A DNA stretch of 64,000 nucleotides. Source: Pseudomonadota bacterium (GTDB taxonomy: Bacteria; Pseudomonadota; Gammaproteobacteria; Steroidobacterales; Steroidobacteraceae). The stretch lies in contig JAKBCE010000001.1 of assembly GCA_021808195.1 (NCBI GenBank), forward strand, positions 62,001 through 126,000, read 5' to 3'. Positions 9,933-19,074 of this stretch are shown in pieces. Both the position numbers and the translations under genes were made by a program. Numbering within the stretch: position 1 is the stretch's first letter; every line of letters begins with the position of its first letter. The notes beneath the pieces were generated by a model. It worked only from the letters and a program-made list of their open reading frames with translations, searched no databases and was not told the DNA's origin.

Positions 9933-10841
9933 TCACCCTTCGCGATGCGAAGGGTCGGCGGTGAGCTGACGTGCTGCTGCAACGAAGTTGCGGACCGCGC
10001 TCGAGCGCTCCTCATCACGGCAGGCGATACCGAGCAGCGCATGCAAGGGTTCACCCTCAAGCGGCAGGTAAGCGACCAATTGCGGCTGCAGCGCGCGCAT
10101 GCTCGCCGGCACGATGGAGATACCGAGTGAGGCGGCGACCAGATTGACCGTCGAGGACAGCTGCGGGGCGTACTGGCCGACGCGGGGGGTGAAGCCGGCC
10201 GCCTCGCAGGCACTGACCACCTCGTCGGCCAGTCCCGGACGGACCGCGCGGGGATAGAGAATGAACGTCTCGCGCGACAACTCGCGCAGCGCAATGCGCC
10301 GGCGCCGCGCCAGCCGGTGACCTATCGGCAGGACCACCACCAGCGGCTCGCGCTCGAGAAGGTCGAACACCAAGCCGCGCCCCTCGCGCAGGGGCGGCCG
10401 CACGAACCCGACATCGATCCGCCCGTCGCGCAACGCCGCGGCAAGCTCGGTCGACGGATGCTCCTCGAGCGATACCTCGACGCCCGGGTACGCGGCGCGA
10501 AAAGCCCGCAGGGCCGTGGTGACCAGCGGATTGAACGAGGCTGACTCCGTGAAGCCCACCCGCACGCGCCCCGAGGTGCCGCTCGCCGCGGCGCGCGCCA
10601 TCTGGGCCGCCCGTCGCACCTCCTCGAGAATGCGGCCCGCCTCGAGCGCAAACAGCCGCCCGGCGTCAGTCAGGCGAATGCGATAGCCGGTCCGATCGAG
10701 CAGCACCACGCCGAGTTCGCCCTCGAGCGCCTTGATCTGCTGAGTCAGTGGCGGCTGCGAGATGTTCAGCCGCCGCGCCGCTCGGGTGACGTTGAGTTCC
10801 TCGGCGACCGCCAGGAAATAGCGCAGATGACGCAGCTCCAT
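9933..10841 (-). CDS. LysR-family transcriptional regulator
   Basis: 302 residues from the ATG at 10841 (MELRHLRYFLAVAEE), the standard LysR start; a short in-frame extension upstream is unlikely. The winged HTH covers residues 1-60 (NVTRAARRLNISQPPLTQQIKALE), followed by a type 2 periplasmic-binding-like effector domain. It is divergent from prpC with 76 bp between the start codons, so it may control the methylcitrate genes, itself, or the downstream aldehyde dehydrogenase. PrpR (sigma-54 type) is the usual prp regulator elsewhere and is absent here. Confidence 0.9.
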   Translation of the reverse strand: MELRHLRYFLAVAEELNVTRAARRLNISQPPLTQQIKALEGELGVVLLDRTGYRIRLTDAGRLFALEAGRILEEVRRAAQMARAAASGTSGRVRVGFTESASFNPLVTTALRAFRAAYPGVEVSLEEHPSTELAAALRDGRIDVGFVRPPLREGRGLVFDLLEREPLVVVLPIGHRLARRRRIALRELSRETFILYPRAVRPGLADEVVSACEAAGFTPRVGQYAPQLSSTVNLVAASLGISIVPASMRALQPQLVAYLPLEGEPLHALLGIACRDEERSSAVRNFVAAARQLTADPSHREG

Positions 10842-10917
10842 AACGATACTTTTCACATATCGACTCTGCATTTTCAATATATTTTCGTCTGATCTACGCC
10901 CGGGCTAGAGTGGGCGC
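10842..10917. promoter_or_regulatory. divergent lysR/prpC intergenic operator-promoter region
   Basis: 76 bp, locally AT-rich against a GC-rich background, as expected for a shared LysR-type control region. It contains ATAT at 10857-10860 and AATATA near 10876-10881 as candidate T-N11-A half-sites. A -10-like TAGAGT at 10906-10911 lies 6 bp before the prpC ATG, so prpC mRNA may be leaderless or nearly so; no good Shine-Dalgarno precedes that ATG. Inference from spacing only. Confidence 0.4.
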
Positions 10918-12078
10918 ATGAGCCAGAACGACCAGCCGGCCTCCGCGCCGAAAGCAAAAAAATCCGTTGCGCTCTCGGGCGTGACGGCGGGCAACACCGC
11001 GCTGTGCACCGTGGGGCGCAGCGGCAATGACCTGCACTACCGCGGCTACGACATACTCGAGATTGCCGGCGCGTGCGAATACGAGGAAATCGCCCATCTG
11101 CTCATTCACGGCAAACTGCCGAACCGCACGGAACTCGCCACTTACAAGACCAAGCTGCGCGCGTTACGTGGTCTGCCCGCGGCAGTGCGCACGGTGCTCG
11201 AGAGCCTACCGGCGGCGGCCCATCCGATGGATGTGCTGCGCACCGGGGTATCGGTGCTCGGCTGCGCACTGCCGGAGAAAGACGACCATGGGGCTGGCGG
11301 CGCTCGCGACATCGCCGACCGGCTGATCGCCTCGCTCGGCTCGATGCTGGCGTACTGGTATCACGCCAGCCACGGCGGACATCACCTGAGTGTCGAGACC
11401 GAGGACGAATCGATCGGCGGGCATTTCCTGCACCTGCTGCATCGCCGGCCGCCACCGCCCACCTGGGTGCGCGCCATGCACACCTCGCTCATTCTCTACG
11501 CCGAGCACGAATTCAACGCCTCGACGTTCACCGCCCGCGTGATTGCGGGCACCGGCTCAGACCTGTACTCGTGCATCGCCGGGGCAATCGGTGCACTCCG
11601 TGGGCCGAAGCACGGCGGGGCGAACGAGGTGGCGTGTGAAATTCAGCAGCGCTACGAGGACCCCGATGGCGCCGAGGCGGATATCCGCACTCGACTCAGC
11701 AACCGGGAAGTGATCATCGGCTTCGGCCACCCGGTCTACACCGTGGCCGACCCGCGCCATCAGGTCATCAAGGCCCTCGCCCGAGAGCTGGCCGAACAGT
11801 CCGGCGACCGGAAGATGTACGCAGTCGCCGACCGGATCGAGACGGTGATGATGCGCGAGAAGCGCATGTTCCCGAACCTCGACTGGTTCTCGGCGGTGTC
11901 CTATCACCTGATGGGCGTGCCGACCGCGATGTTCACGCCCCTGTTCGTGATTGCGCGCACGGCTGGCTGGGCCGCACACGTGCTCGAGCAGCGCGCCGAC
12001 GGCAAGATCATCCGTCCGACCGCGAACTACGTCGGACCGGAGCCACGCCGTTTCGTACCCATCGAACAACGCACCTGA
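10918..12078 (+). CDS. prpC: 2-methylcitrate synthase
   Basis: Condenses propionyl-CoA and oxaloacetate to 2-methylcitrate. 386 residues, normal for PrpC and shorter than housekeeping citrate synthase. Seen: [12 protein letters not shown] near the N-terminus, GPKHGGANE and [15 protein letters not shown] with the catalytic His, and a catalytic Asp in [14 protein letters not shown]. First gene of prpC-prpD-prpB, 22 bp before prpD. It supplies a sink for propionyl-CoA, which the BkdAB complex, odd-chain and side-chain beta-oxidation could generate. Confidence 0.93.
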   Translation: MSQNDQPASAPKAKKSVALSGVTAGNTALCTVGRSGNDLHYRGYDILEIAGACEYEEIAHLLIHGKLPNRTELATYKTKLRALRGLPAAVRTVLESLPAAAHPMDVLRTGVSVLGCALPEKDDHGAGGARDIADRLIASLGSMLAYWYHASHGGHHLSVETEDESIGGHFLHLLHRRPPPPTWVRAMHTSLILYAEHEFNASTFTARVIAGTGSDLYSCIAGAIGALRGPKHGGANEVACEIQQRYEDPDGAEADIRTRLSNREVIIGFGHPVYTVADPRHQVIKALARELAEQSGDRKMYAVADRIETVMMREKRMFPNLDWFSAVSYHLMGVPTAMFTPLFVIARTAGWAAHVLEQRADGKIIRPTANYVGPEPRRFVPIEQRT

Positions 12079-12100
12079 TACCGAGCGAGCCCCGCACACC

Positions 12101-13552
12101 ATGTCCACTCATCACACCTCCACCCGACCGGCTCCCGACCAAGTCCTCACTGACATCGCCGATTACGTGCTCGGCGCCGATCCTGGCGGTGCGCTCGCCT
12201 ACCAGACCGCGCACTACTGCCTGCTCGACACGCTCGGCTGTGGCCTCGAGGCACTCGAGTATCCGGCCTGCACGAAACTGCTCGGCCCGATCGTGCCCGG
12301 CACCTGGGTGCCGAACGGCGCGCGCGTGCCGGGTACCCAGTTCCAGCTCGATCCAGTACAGGCGGCCTTCAACATCGGGGCGATGATCCGCTGGCTCGAC
12401 TTCAACGACACCTGGCTCGCCGCCGAGTGGGGTCACCCCTCGGACAACCTCGGCGGCATTCTGGCCACCGCCGACTGGCTCTCCCGCCAGGCACTGGCGA
12501 ACGGCCACGCCCCGCTCAGGATGCGCGAGGTGCTCACCGCGATGATTCGCGCCCACGAGATCCAGGGAGTAATCGCACTCGAGAACAGCTTCAATCGCGT
12601 CGGGCTTGACCATGTGGTGCTGGTGAAGGTGGCCTCAACGGCCGTGGTCGGCCGGCTGCTTGGCTTGACCCGCGAGGAGATCATCAATGCTCTCTCGCTC
12701 GCCTGGATCGACGGACAGAGCTTGCGCACGTATCGCCACGCGCCGAATGCCGGCTCACGCAAGAGCTGGGCGGCTGGCGACGCCACGAGTCGCGCGGTGC
12801 GCCTCGCACTGATCGCGCGCAGCGGAGAGATGGGCTACCCGAGTGCACTCACCGCCAAAACCTGGGGATTTTACGATGCGCTGTTCCGTGGACAGCCGCT
12901 GAAGTTCACCCGGGGCTACGGCTCGTACGTCATGGAGAACGTGCTGTTCAAGATCTCCTACCCGGCCGAGTTCCACGCGCAGACAGCGGTGGAAGCGGCG
13001 ATGCAGGTGCACCGCCAACTGCTCGAGCTCGGCGTGACGCACGAGGCGATCGAGCGAATCACGGTGCGCACCCACGAAGCTTGCGTGCGCATCATTGACA
13101 AGCACGGACCGCTCGCCAACCCGGCCGACCGTGACCACTGCATCCAGTACATGATGGCCATACCGCTCATCTTCGGGCGGCTGACCGCGGCCGACTACGA
13201 AGATACCGTGGCGGCCGACCCGCGCATCGATGCGCTGCGCGCGCGGATCCAGTGCATCGAGGACCCGCAATTCACGCGCGATTACCTCGACCCGGACAAG
13301 CGTTCCATCGCCAATGCGGTGCGCGTGCGTCTGAAGGACGGACGCGAGCTGCCGGAAGTCCAGGTCGAGTATCCGATCGGACATCAGCGCCGGCGAGCCG
13401 AGGGAATCCCACTGTTGATCGAGAAATTCCGCCGCAATCTCGCGCGGCGCTTCCCGCAGAAGCAGCAGCGCATGATCGCCGAACTCGCGCTCGATCAGGC
13501 GCGACTCGAGCGCACCGCGGTCAATGAGTTCCTCGATCTGTTCGTCATCTGA
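12101..13552 (+). CDS. prpD: 2-methylcitrate dehydratase (MmgE/PrpD family)
   Basis: Dehydrates 2-methylcitrate to 2-methyl-cis-aconitate. 483 residues from the ATG at 12101. Seen: [22 protein letters not shown], the hallmark of PrpD, and the C-terminal region [17 protein letters not shown]. Lies between prpC (22 bp) and prpB (11 bp). No acnD/prpF pair follows, consistent with the PrpD plus aconitase-B version of the cycle. Confidence 0.93.
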   Translation: MSTHHTSTRPAPDQVLTDIADYVLGADPGGALAYQTAHYCLLDTLGCGLEALEYPACTKLLGPIVPGTWVPNGARVPGTQFQLDPVQAAFNIGAMIRWLDFNDTWLAAEWGHPSDNLGGILATADWLSRQALANGHAPLRMREVLTAMIRAHEIQGVIALENSFNRVGLDHVVLVKVASTAVVGRLLGLTREEIINALSLAWIDGQSLRTYRHAPNAGSRKSWAAGDATSRAVRLALIARSGEMGYPSALTAKTWGFYDALFRGQPLKFTRGYGSYVMENVLFKISYPAEFHAQTAVEAAMQVHRQLLELGVTHEAIERITVRTHEACVRIIDKHGPLANPADRDHCIQYMMAIPLIFGRLTAADYEDTVAADPRIDALRARIQCIEDPQFTRDYLDPDKRSIANAVRVRLKDGRELPEVQVEYPIGHQRRRAEGIPLLIEKFRRNLARRFPQKQQRMIAELALDQARLERTAVNEFLDLFVI

Positions 13553-13563
13553 GGGTCAAGCCG

Positions 13564-14469
13564 TTGAGCACGTATCTGATTGGGGCTGATGTGCCACAGG
13601 TGCCCTCCGGCACGCGCTTCGCGGCATTGGTGCAGCGCGGTCCGATCCTGCCGATCCCCGGGGCGTACAACGGACTGGCTGCCCTGCAGGCGAAGCGCGC
13701 CGGCTTCCAAGCACTGTACCTCTCCGGGGCGGCGATGAGCGCCTCGATGGGTCTGCCCGACCTCGGCATCATCACCGTCGATGAAGTCTGCGGATTCATC
13801 CGCCAGGTGAGCCGCGCCTCGGCGCTTCCAGTGCTCGTCGACGGGGATACCGGCTATGGCGAGGCGCTCAACGTGATGCACATGGTGCGCGCGTTCGAGG
13901 AGGCCGGCGCGGCAGCAGTACACATCGAGGATCAGGTGCTGCCCAAGAAATGCGGTCATCTGAACGACAAGAAACTCCTCCCTGCCGAGGACATGGCCGT
14001 CAAGATCGCCGCGGCGGCGCGCGCCCGGCGCCACCTGTACATCATTGCGCGCACGGATGCCGCCGCCAGCGAAGGTCTCGATGGTGCAGTGGCACGCGCT
14101 CAGCGGTACCTCGCCGCGGGCGCCGACGCCATCTTTCCGGAGGCGCTCACCAGTGCGGAGATGTTCCGCGAGTTCGCCCGACGCGTCGATGCGCCGCTGC
14201 TTGCGAACATGACCGAATTCGGCCGTACCCCGTACTTCACGGCCGAACAATTCCAGGCACTGGGATATCGGATGGTGATCTGGCCGGTGAGCGCCCTAAG
14301 ACTCGCAGCCAAAGCACACGAGCGTCTCTATGAGACGATCGCTCGCGAGGGCGGCCCACTCAGCCTCATTGAGGAGATGCAGACCCGGCAGGAGCTCTAT
14401 GAAACGATCGCCTACTCGGACTACGAGGCGCTCGATGCCTCGATCGTCAAGAGCGTCGTGCCCCGATGA
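13564..14469 (+). CDS. prpB: 2-methylisocitrate lyase
   Basis: Splits 2-methylisocitrate into pyruvate and succinate. 301 residues with a TTG start at 13564, supported by GAGGGT 8 bases upstream; there is no in-frame ATG near the N-terminus. Seen: IPGAYNGLAALQAKRAGFQALYLSG (start of the barrel, split here as the family signature), LVDGDTGYG, HIEDQ, the catalytic KKCGH motif, and ANMTEFGRTPYF near the C-terminus. Last gene of the prpCDB unit; the usual order prpB-prpC-prpD is rearranged. Confidence 0.92.
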   Translation: MSTYLIGADVPQVPSGTRFAALVQRGPILPIPGAYNGLAALQAKRAGFQALYLSGAAMSASMGLPDLGIITVDEVCGFIRQVSRASALPVLVDGDTGYGEALNVMHMVRAFEEAGAAAVHIEDQVLPKKCGHLNDKKLLPAEDMAVKIAAAARARRHLYIIARTDAAASEGLDGAVARAQRYLAAGADAIFPEALTSAEMFREFARRVDAPLLANMTEFGRTPYFTAEQFQALGYRMVIWPVSALRLAAKAHERLYETIAREGGPLSLIEEMQTRQELYETIAYSDYEALDASIVKSVVPR

Positions 14470-14504
14470 GCGACCGCCCGCGCGCGCTGAGATGAACGGG
14501 CCGA

Positions 14505-14591
14505 TCAGCCCCGGCGTGACGCGATGAACTCGACCGAGCAGCCGACGAGCAGTGCGAAGGTAAGTACGATCTGGGAAACTGCGATAACCAT
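14505..14591 (-). CDS. possible 28-residue single-span membrane peptide
   Basis: Seen: an ATG at 14591 preceded by AGGAAGAG at ideal distance opens a 28-codon frame ending at 14505. The peptide has a hydrophobic core (IVLTFALLVGCSV) and a basic end (SRRG), the form of a small inner-membrane protein. It is antisense to nothing and sits alone in the prpB-slyD gap, convergent with prpB. I recognise no family. Could be chance; the Shine-Dalgarno and composition are the only support. Confidence 0.35.
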   Translation of the reverse strand: MVIAVSQIVLTFALLVGCSVEFIASRRG

Positions 14592-14851
14592 GTTGCTCTT
14601 CCTGTTGTCTAACGAACGGGCGCAAGTATTAGGTATCGGCAGGGTCGCGGGCATGCCCATCGCGAGGGTGCACGGCCTGTGCAACGCGGGGGGATTGCGC
14701 ATGACCTGCACGGGGGCAGTCCAGGTACTCCTTTCGAGGGGGTCTACCCGCCCCGGCGTTACGCAGTTCACGGGCGCGCGCTACAATTCGTGAAACGGTC
14801 GCCGAATCCCCTCGGTGCCGGTACCGAGCGAACCCCCTGGAGCTTCAGCAG
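14592..14851. other. intergenic region upstream of slyD
   Basis: 260 bp without a supported gene. It should contain the slyD promoter on the plus strand and, on the minus strand, a TAATAC -10-like hexamer near 14627 that could serve the 28-residue ORF. An open plus-strand frame here (14524-14793) has no homology-like features and I do not call it. No terminator hairpin with a T tract is evident after prpB. Confidence 0.4.
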
Positions 14852-15337
14852 ATGTCCATTGGCACAGATTCCGTCGTCACGATTCACTACACTCTGAAGG
14901 ACGACGCCGGTGCGGTCCTCGATCATTCCGAACCGGGCGAGCCGCTCGCCTACCTGCACGGCCACGGCAACATTATTCCGGGCCTCGAGAAGGAATTGAC
15001 CGGCAAGGACACCGGGGATGCGCTCACTGTCACGGTGGCGCCGGCCGAGGGCTATGGCGAATACGACGATGCTCTGGTAGAGAGCGTCCCGCGGCGCGCC
15101 CTGCGCGGGATCAAGGACATCAAGGCCGGAATGCGCCTGCATGCGCAGACCGCCGAGGGACCGCGAGCGGTCACCGTGACGAAAGTCATGGGCGACATGG
15201 TGACCCTGGATGGCAACCATCCGCTGGCGGGCAAGAGTCTGCATTTCGACGTGCGCATTGAGGCGGTGCGGCCGGCCACCGAAGAGGAGCTTGCGCACGG
15301 GCACGTGCACGGACCGGACGGACACGATCACCACTGA
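14852..15337 (+). CDS. slyD: FKBP-type peptidyl-prolyl isomerase SlyD
   Basis: Folding helper and metallochaperone. 161 residues: FKBP domain (VVTIHYTLKDDAGAVLDHS, PLAYLHGHGNIIPGLEKEL, PAEGYGEYD) interrupted by the IF chaperone domain (residues about 70-125) and a His-rich tail, HGHVHGPDGHDHH, the nickel-binding end of SlyD proteins. GGAG-like ribosome binding is weak (CTTCAGCAG). The tail is shorter than the E. coli one. Convergent with the 2OG oxygenase-like gene 45 bp away. Confidence 0.93.
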   Translation: MSIGTDSVVTIHYTLKDDAGAVLDHSEPGEPLAYLHGHGNIIPGLEKELTGKDTGDALTVTVAPAEGYGEYDDALVESVPRRALRGIKDIKAGMRLHAQTAEGPRAVTVTKVMGDMVTLDGNHPLAGKSLHFDVRIEAVRPATEEELAHGHVHGPDGHDHH

Positions 15338-15382
15338 GCCGCGCGGCACGGCCGGCGCATCCACCGGTGCCGATCCACCGCC

Positions 15383-15991
15383 TCAGAACCAGTTGTAATT
15401 GAAGCTGATGCTGATGCGCTCGCCGGCCGGATTGGCGGGCACCTCGTGGCGCAGCCAGCTCTCGAACAGCACCAGCCGCCCGGCGCTCGCCGGGACCTCG
15501 ACCCAGGGGCGGTTCGCACGGCTCGCGCTGCCCCGCCGCGGCGGGGCAGCCATCATGCGATCCAGCCGCGGATCCTCCAGCTTCAGCGCCGCACAACCCG
15601 GCGGGGTCTTGAGGTAATACGTTCCGCTGATCGTCGCGAGTGGATGCAGATGCAAGCCGTGAGCGGTGCGGGGCGGCATGATGTTGACCCAGCAGTCGGT
15701 CATGGCGAGGGAGCGCCCCGTCAGATCAAGCTCCAGCGCGCGGGCAAACGCGCCGACGTGCGGATCGATAGCGCGCTCAAGCGCCGCGAACGTCGGGGAG
15801 AGTCGGTGCATCCGGCAGGCCGACCCGTACGAGGTGTACCCGCCCGGATAGTTCTGCGCCGACCAGCGTCGCCCAGCGGCATCATCGAGTCGCAGTTGCC
15901 GGCATTCGCGCAGCAGCCGCGGTCCGAGCCGGACCGCGGCTGCTGCGCGGCGTGAATAGATCAGCGTTGGAAACAGCTTCTCGATACTCAT
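15383..15991 (-). CDS. 2OG-Fe(II) oxygenase-like protein (TIGR02466 type)
   Basis: 202 residues. Seen: a double-stranded beta-helix pattern with MTDCWVNIMPPRTAHGLHLHPLATISGTYYL (given here in pieces: HGLHLHP is the putative metal pair), a distal His in SWLRHEVPAN, and an Arg in GERISISFNYNW that would bind 2-oxoglutarate. Family members are often next to SAM- or phage-related genes and most have no known substrate. Begins MSIEKLFPTLIY, the typical start of this family. Function beyond the fold is unknown. Confidence 0.75.
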   Translation of the reverse strand: MSIEKLFPTLIYSRRAAAAVRLGPRLLRECRQLRLDDAAGRRWSAQNYPGGYTSYGSACRMHRLSPTFAALERAIDPHVGAFARALELDLTGRSLAMTDCWVNIMPPRTAHGLHLHPLATISGTYYLKTPPGCAALKLEDPRLDRMMAAPPRRGSASRANRPWVEVPASAGRLVLFESWLRHEVPANPAGERISISFNYNWF

Positions 15992-16015
15992 CCCGTGAGT
16001 ATAGCGGCGCGCCGC

Positions 16016-17314
16016 TCAGGCCGTTGCGAACTGCTGCTCCTCCGTACTGCCCGCAAGCGCTGCGAGCGAAGAGGTGCCGCCGGTAATTGCCTGCGTCAGC
16101 TCATCGAAGTAACCAGCGCCGACCTCGCGCTGATGCCGAGTGGCGCTGTAGCCGTGCTGCTCGGCGGCGAACTCCGCCTGCTGCAGCTCGACGTACGCGG
16201 CCATCTGCCGCTCGCGATAACCGCGGGCCAGCTCGAACATGGAGAAATTCAACGCGTGGAAACCCGCCAGAGTGATGAACTGGAAGCGATAGCCCATCGC
16301 GCCGAGCTCACGCTGGAATCGCGCGATGGTGGGCTCATCGAGCTTGCGGCGCCAGTTGAATGACGGCGAGCAATTGTAGGCCAGCAGCTTGTCCGGATGA
16401 CGCTTGTGCACGCCCTCGGCGAACCGGCGCGCCTCCTCGAGATCGGGTTTAGCCGTCTCGCACCACAGCAGGTCGGCATACGGCGCGTACGCACAGGCAC
16501 GCGCAATGGCTTGCTCGAGTCCGGCGCGCACATGAAAGAAGCCCTCCGCGGTGCGCGCCCGGGCGGTGTCGATGAACGGCCGGTCGCGCTCATCGACATC
16601 CGCGGTGAGCAGGCTCGAACCTTCCGCATCCGTGCGCGCGATCAGCACGGTTGGAACGTTGCAGACATCGGCCGCGAGCCGCGCCGCCTGCAGCTTGTTG
16701 ATCGCCTCCTGCGTCGGCACCAGCACCTTGCCGCCCATGTGGCCGCATTTCTTTGCCGATGAGAGCTGATCCTCGAAGTGCACGCCGGCCGCGCCGGCCT
16801 CGATCAGTTGCTTCATCAACTCGAAGGCATTGAGCACCCCGCCAAATCCGGCCTCGGCGTCGGCCACGATCGGCTTCAGCCAATCGATGCTGTCGTCGCC
16901 CTCGGCGTGACAAATCTGATCGGCACGACGCAGCGTGGAGTTGATTCGCCGCACCACCGCCGGAACCGAGTCAGCTGGATAGAGCGACTGGTCGGGATAC
17001 ATCTGTCCGGCGAGATTCGCATCAGCGGCCACCTGCCAGCCTGACAGGTAGATCGCCTCGAGTCCCGCCTTCACCTGCTGCATGGCCTGGTTGCCGGTCA
17101 GCGCCCCGAGGGCATTGACGAACGGCCGCTCATTGAGCATGCGCCAGAGCTTCTCGGCGGTGAGCCGCGCCAGCGAGTGCTCGACGGCGATCGTGCCCCG
17201 CAGCCGCACGACGTCCTCGGCTCGATACGTGCGTGCGATGCCGCGCCAGCGGGGGGAATCTTGCCACGACCGGCGCAGGTCGGCCGCGCTCGGCAACTGT
17301 TCATTCGGTTTCAT
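16016..17314 (-). CDS. aceA: isocitrate lyase
   Basis: Cleaves isocitrate to glyoxylate and succinate, first step of the glyoxylate shunt. 432 residues, usual length. Seen: the catalytic signature [16 protein letters not shown], the upstream DAEAGFGG metal-binding strand, and YNCSPSFNW near the C-terminus. Follows aceB by 18 bp on the same strand. Needed for growth on acetate or on acetyl-CoA from fatty and aromatic acids, which suits the catabolic genes nearby. Confidence 0.95.
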   Translation of the reverse strand: MKPNEQLPSAADLRRSWQDSPRWRGIARTYRAEDVVRLRGTIAVEHSLARLTAEKLWRMLNERPFVNALGALTGNQAMQQVKAGLEAIYLSGWQVAADANLAGQMYPDQSLYPADSVPAVVRRINSTLRRADQICHAEGDDSIDWLKPIVADAEAGFGGVLNAFELMKQLIEAGAAGVHFEDQLSSAKKCGHMGGKVLVPTQEAINKLQAARLAADVCNVPTVLIARTDAEGSSLLTADVDERDRPFIDTARARTAEGFFHVRAGLEQAIARACAYAPYADLLWCETAKPDLEEARRFAEGVHKRHPDKLLAYNCSPSFNWRRKLDEPTIARFQRELGAMGYRFQFITLAGFHALNFSMFELARGYRERQMAAYVELQQAEFAAEQHGYSATRHQREVGAGYFDELTQAITGGTSSLAALAGSTEEQQFATA

Positions 17315-17332
17315 AGCGGGGTACTCCAGGCG

Positions 17333-18970
17333 TCAGTCGATCAGTTCGTAGGCGGGCAGGGTCAAAAACTCATCAAAGCTGTCCTGCTCGATCATTCTTT
17401 GCATCAATCGGGCAGCACTCGGGAACACTCCACCCAGCAGTCGCGCAGCGCCCACCTCCTGGTGGATGCGGTCAAGCTCCTCGGCAAACAGCCGGTCGAT
17501 CCGCTCGGGGGTTATGGGTTCCCTATCATTCGTGTGGGCACCGTGGTGCATCCACTGCCACAATTGGGCGCGGCAGATCTCGGCCGTTGCAGCATCTTCC
17601 ATGAGATTGTAGAGAGGAACGCAGCCACTGCCGCGCAGCCAGGATTCCAGGTACTGCACGCCGACCCGGATGTTGTTACGGATTCCCTCCTCGGTAATCG
17701 CACCGCCGGGCACGCGCAACAGATCTTCGCGACGTACCGCCACCTCGGCGCGCTGCACGTGCAGCTGGTTCGGTCCACTCATGACGGTGTCAAACGCTGC
17801 GTGCGCGACGGGCGCAAGTCCGGGGTGCGCAATCCAAGTTCCGTCATGCCCGGCACGCGCCTCGCGCAGCTTGTCGGCACGCACGCGCTCCATGGCCAGG
17901 GTGTTGGCCGCACTGTCGCGCACCGGAATCTGTGCGGCCATCCCACCCATTGCGTGCGCGCCGCGTCGATGACAGGTCTGGATCAACAGATCCACGTACG
18001 ATTTCAGGAAGTGCCGCTCCATCGTCACCTGCGAGCGATCCGGCAACAGGTACTCCCGACGGTTGCGCAGCTTCTTGATGTAGCTGAAGATGTAATCCCA
18101 ACGACCGCAGTTCAAGCCCGTAGCGTACGAACGCAGTTCGAACAGAATCTCGTCCATCTCGAACGCCGCCGGCAGCGTCTCGATGAGCACCGTCACTCGG
18201 ACCGTGCCGTGCTTCAGACCCAACTCGTCCTCGGCGGCCGCAATCACCTCGCTCCACAGCCGCGCCTCGAGATGACTCTCGAGCTTCGGCAGATAGAAAT
18301 ACGGCCCGCTTCCGGCGCGCGCGAGTGCCTCGTGGTTGCGCGCCAGGTACAGGGCAAAGTCGAACAGCGCGCCAGCAACCGGCTCGCCGTCGATTCGCAC
18401 GTGCTTTTCAGGCAAATGCCATCCGCGCGGCCGCACGATCAGCGTCGCTCGGCGTTGGCCGAGCCGGTAGGCCCTGCCGCTTGCTGGATCGAAGTGGCTG
18501 ATCGTGCCATCGAGCGCGTCGGCGAGATTGATCTGTCCCTGCACCAGGTTGCGCCAAGTAGGACTGCACGAGTCCTCGAAATCGGCCATGAAGGCACACA
18601 CCGGGGCGTTGAGCGCATTGATGATCATCTTGCGGTCCACGGGACCTGTGATCTCGACGCGCCGATCGGTCAGATCGGCCGGCACCGGCGCGACGCGCCA
18701 GTTGCTGCGACGCACTTCGGCCGTGTGCGGCAGGAAATCCGGCAGATCCCCGCTGTCGAACTCACGCTGACGGCGCGCGCGCGCGCTGAGCAGTTCGAGT
18801 CGTCTTGGGTTGAACTTGCGATGCAGTTGCGCGAGCAGTCGCATCGCCTCTGCGGTCAACACTTCGCCGGAGCGCTCGATGGGAGGGCCGGTGACGATCA
18901 CCGCAGGCGTGAGCGCAGGGGCAGCCGCGCGCGCGGCGGAGGGGATGAAGGATGCGGTGCTGGTGTTCAT
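17333..18970 (-). CDS. aceB: malate synthase A
   Basis: Condenses glyoxylate with acetyl-CoA to malate. About 545 residues from the ATG at 18970; an alternative ATG lies at 18982 and neither has a clear Shine-Dalgarno. Seen: FMADFEDSCSPTW (metal and catalytic Asp region), RPRGWHLPEKHV, ETLPAAFEMDEILFELR and GRWDYIFSYIKKLR. First gene of aceB-aceA, divergent from the ScfR-like regulator gene with about 100 bp between starts. Confidence 0.94.
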   Translation of the reverse strand: MNTSTASFIPSAARAAAPALTPAVIVTGPPIERSGEVLTAEAMRLLAQLHRKFNPRRLELLSARARRQREFDSGDLPDFLPHTAEVRRSNWRVAPVPADLTDRRVEITGPVDRKMIINALNAPVCAFMADFEDSCSPTWRNLVQGQINLADALDGTISHFDPASGRAYRLGQRRATLIVRPRGWHLPEKHVRIDGEPVAGALFDFALYLARNHEALARAGSGPYFYLPKLESHLEARLWSEVIAAAEDELGLKHGTVRVTVLIETLPAAFEMDEILFELRSYATGLNCGRWDYIFSYIKKLRNRREYLLPDRSQVTMERHFLKSYVDLLIQTCHRRGAHAMGGMAAQIPVRDSAANTLAMERVRADKLREARAGHDGTWIAHPGLAPVAHAAFDTVMSGPNQLHVQRAEVAVRREDLLRVPGGAITEEGIRNNIRVGVQYLESWLRGSGCVPLYNLMEDAATAEICRAQLWQWMHHGAHTNDREPITPERIDRLFAEELDRIHQEVGAARLLGGVFPSAARLMQRMIEQDSFDEFLTLPAYELID

Positions 18971-19074
18971 GGGACCGAGCATAGCCCCGTGAGAAGAATA
19001 ATTTGACTGAGGAAACTTCACATTGTTAATTTCACAACTTCCGGGCCATGCCCTGCCGACGCCAAGGTGCCACC
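18971..19074. promoter_or_regulatory. aceB/scfR divergent control region with TTCACA direct repeats
   Basis: Seen: TTCACA at 19017-19022 and again at 19031-19036, a 14-bp period. They overlap a good plus-strand promoter, TTGACT (19003-19008) and TAATTT (19027-19032) with 18 bp spacing. This would let the regulator repress its own gene while controlling aceBA. Family knowledge: RamB/ScfR-type regulators bind next to glyoxylate-shunt and propionate genes and in their own promoters. The site itself is my inference. Confidence 0.5.

Noticed and set aside
14524..14793. Plus-strand 89-codon frame in the prpB-slyD gap
   Set aside because: No ribosome site, no protein-like pattern beyond the mirror of the minus-strand hydrophobic segment.
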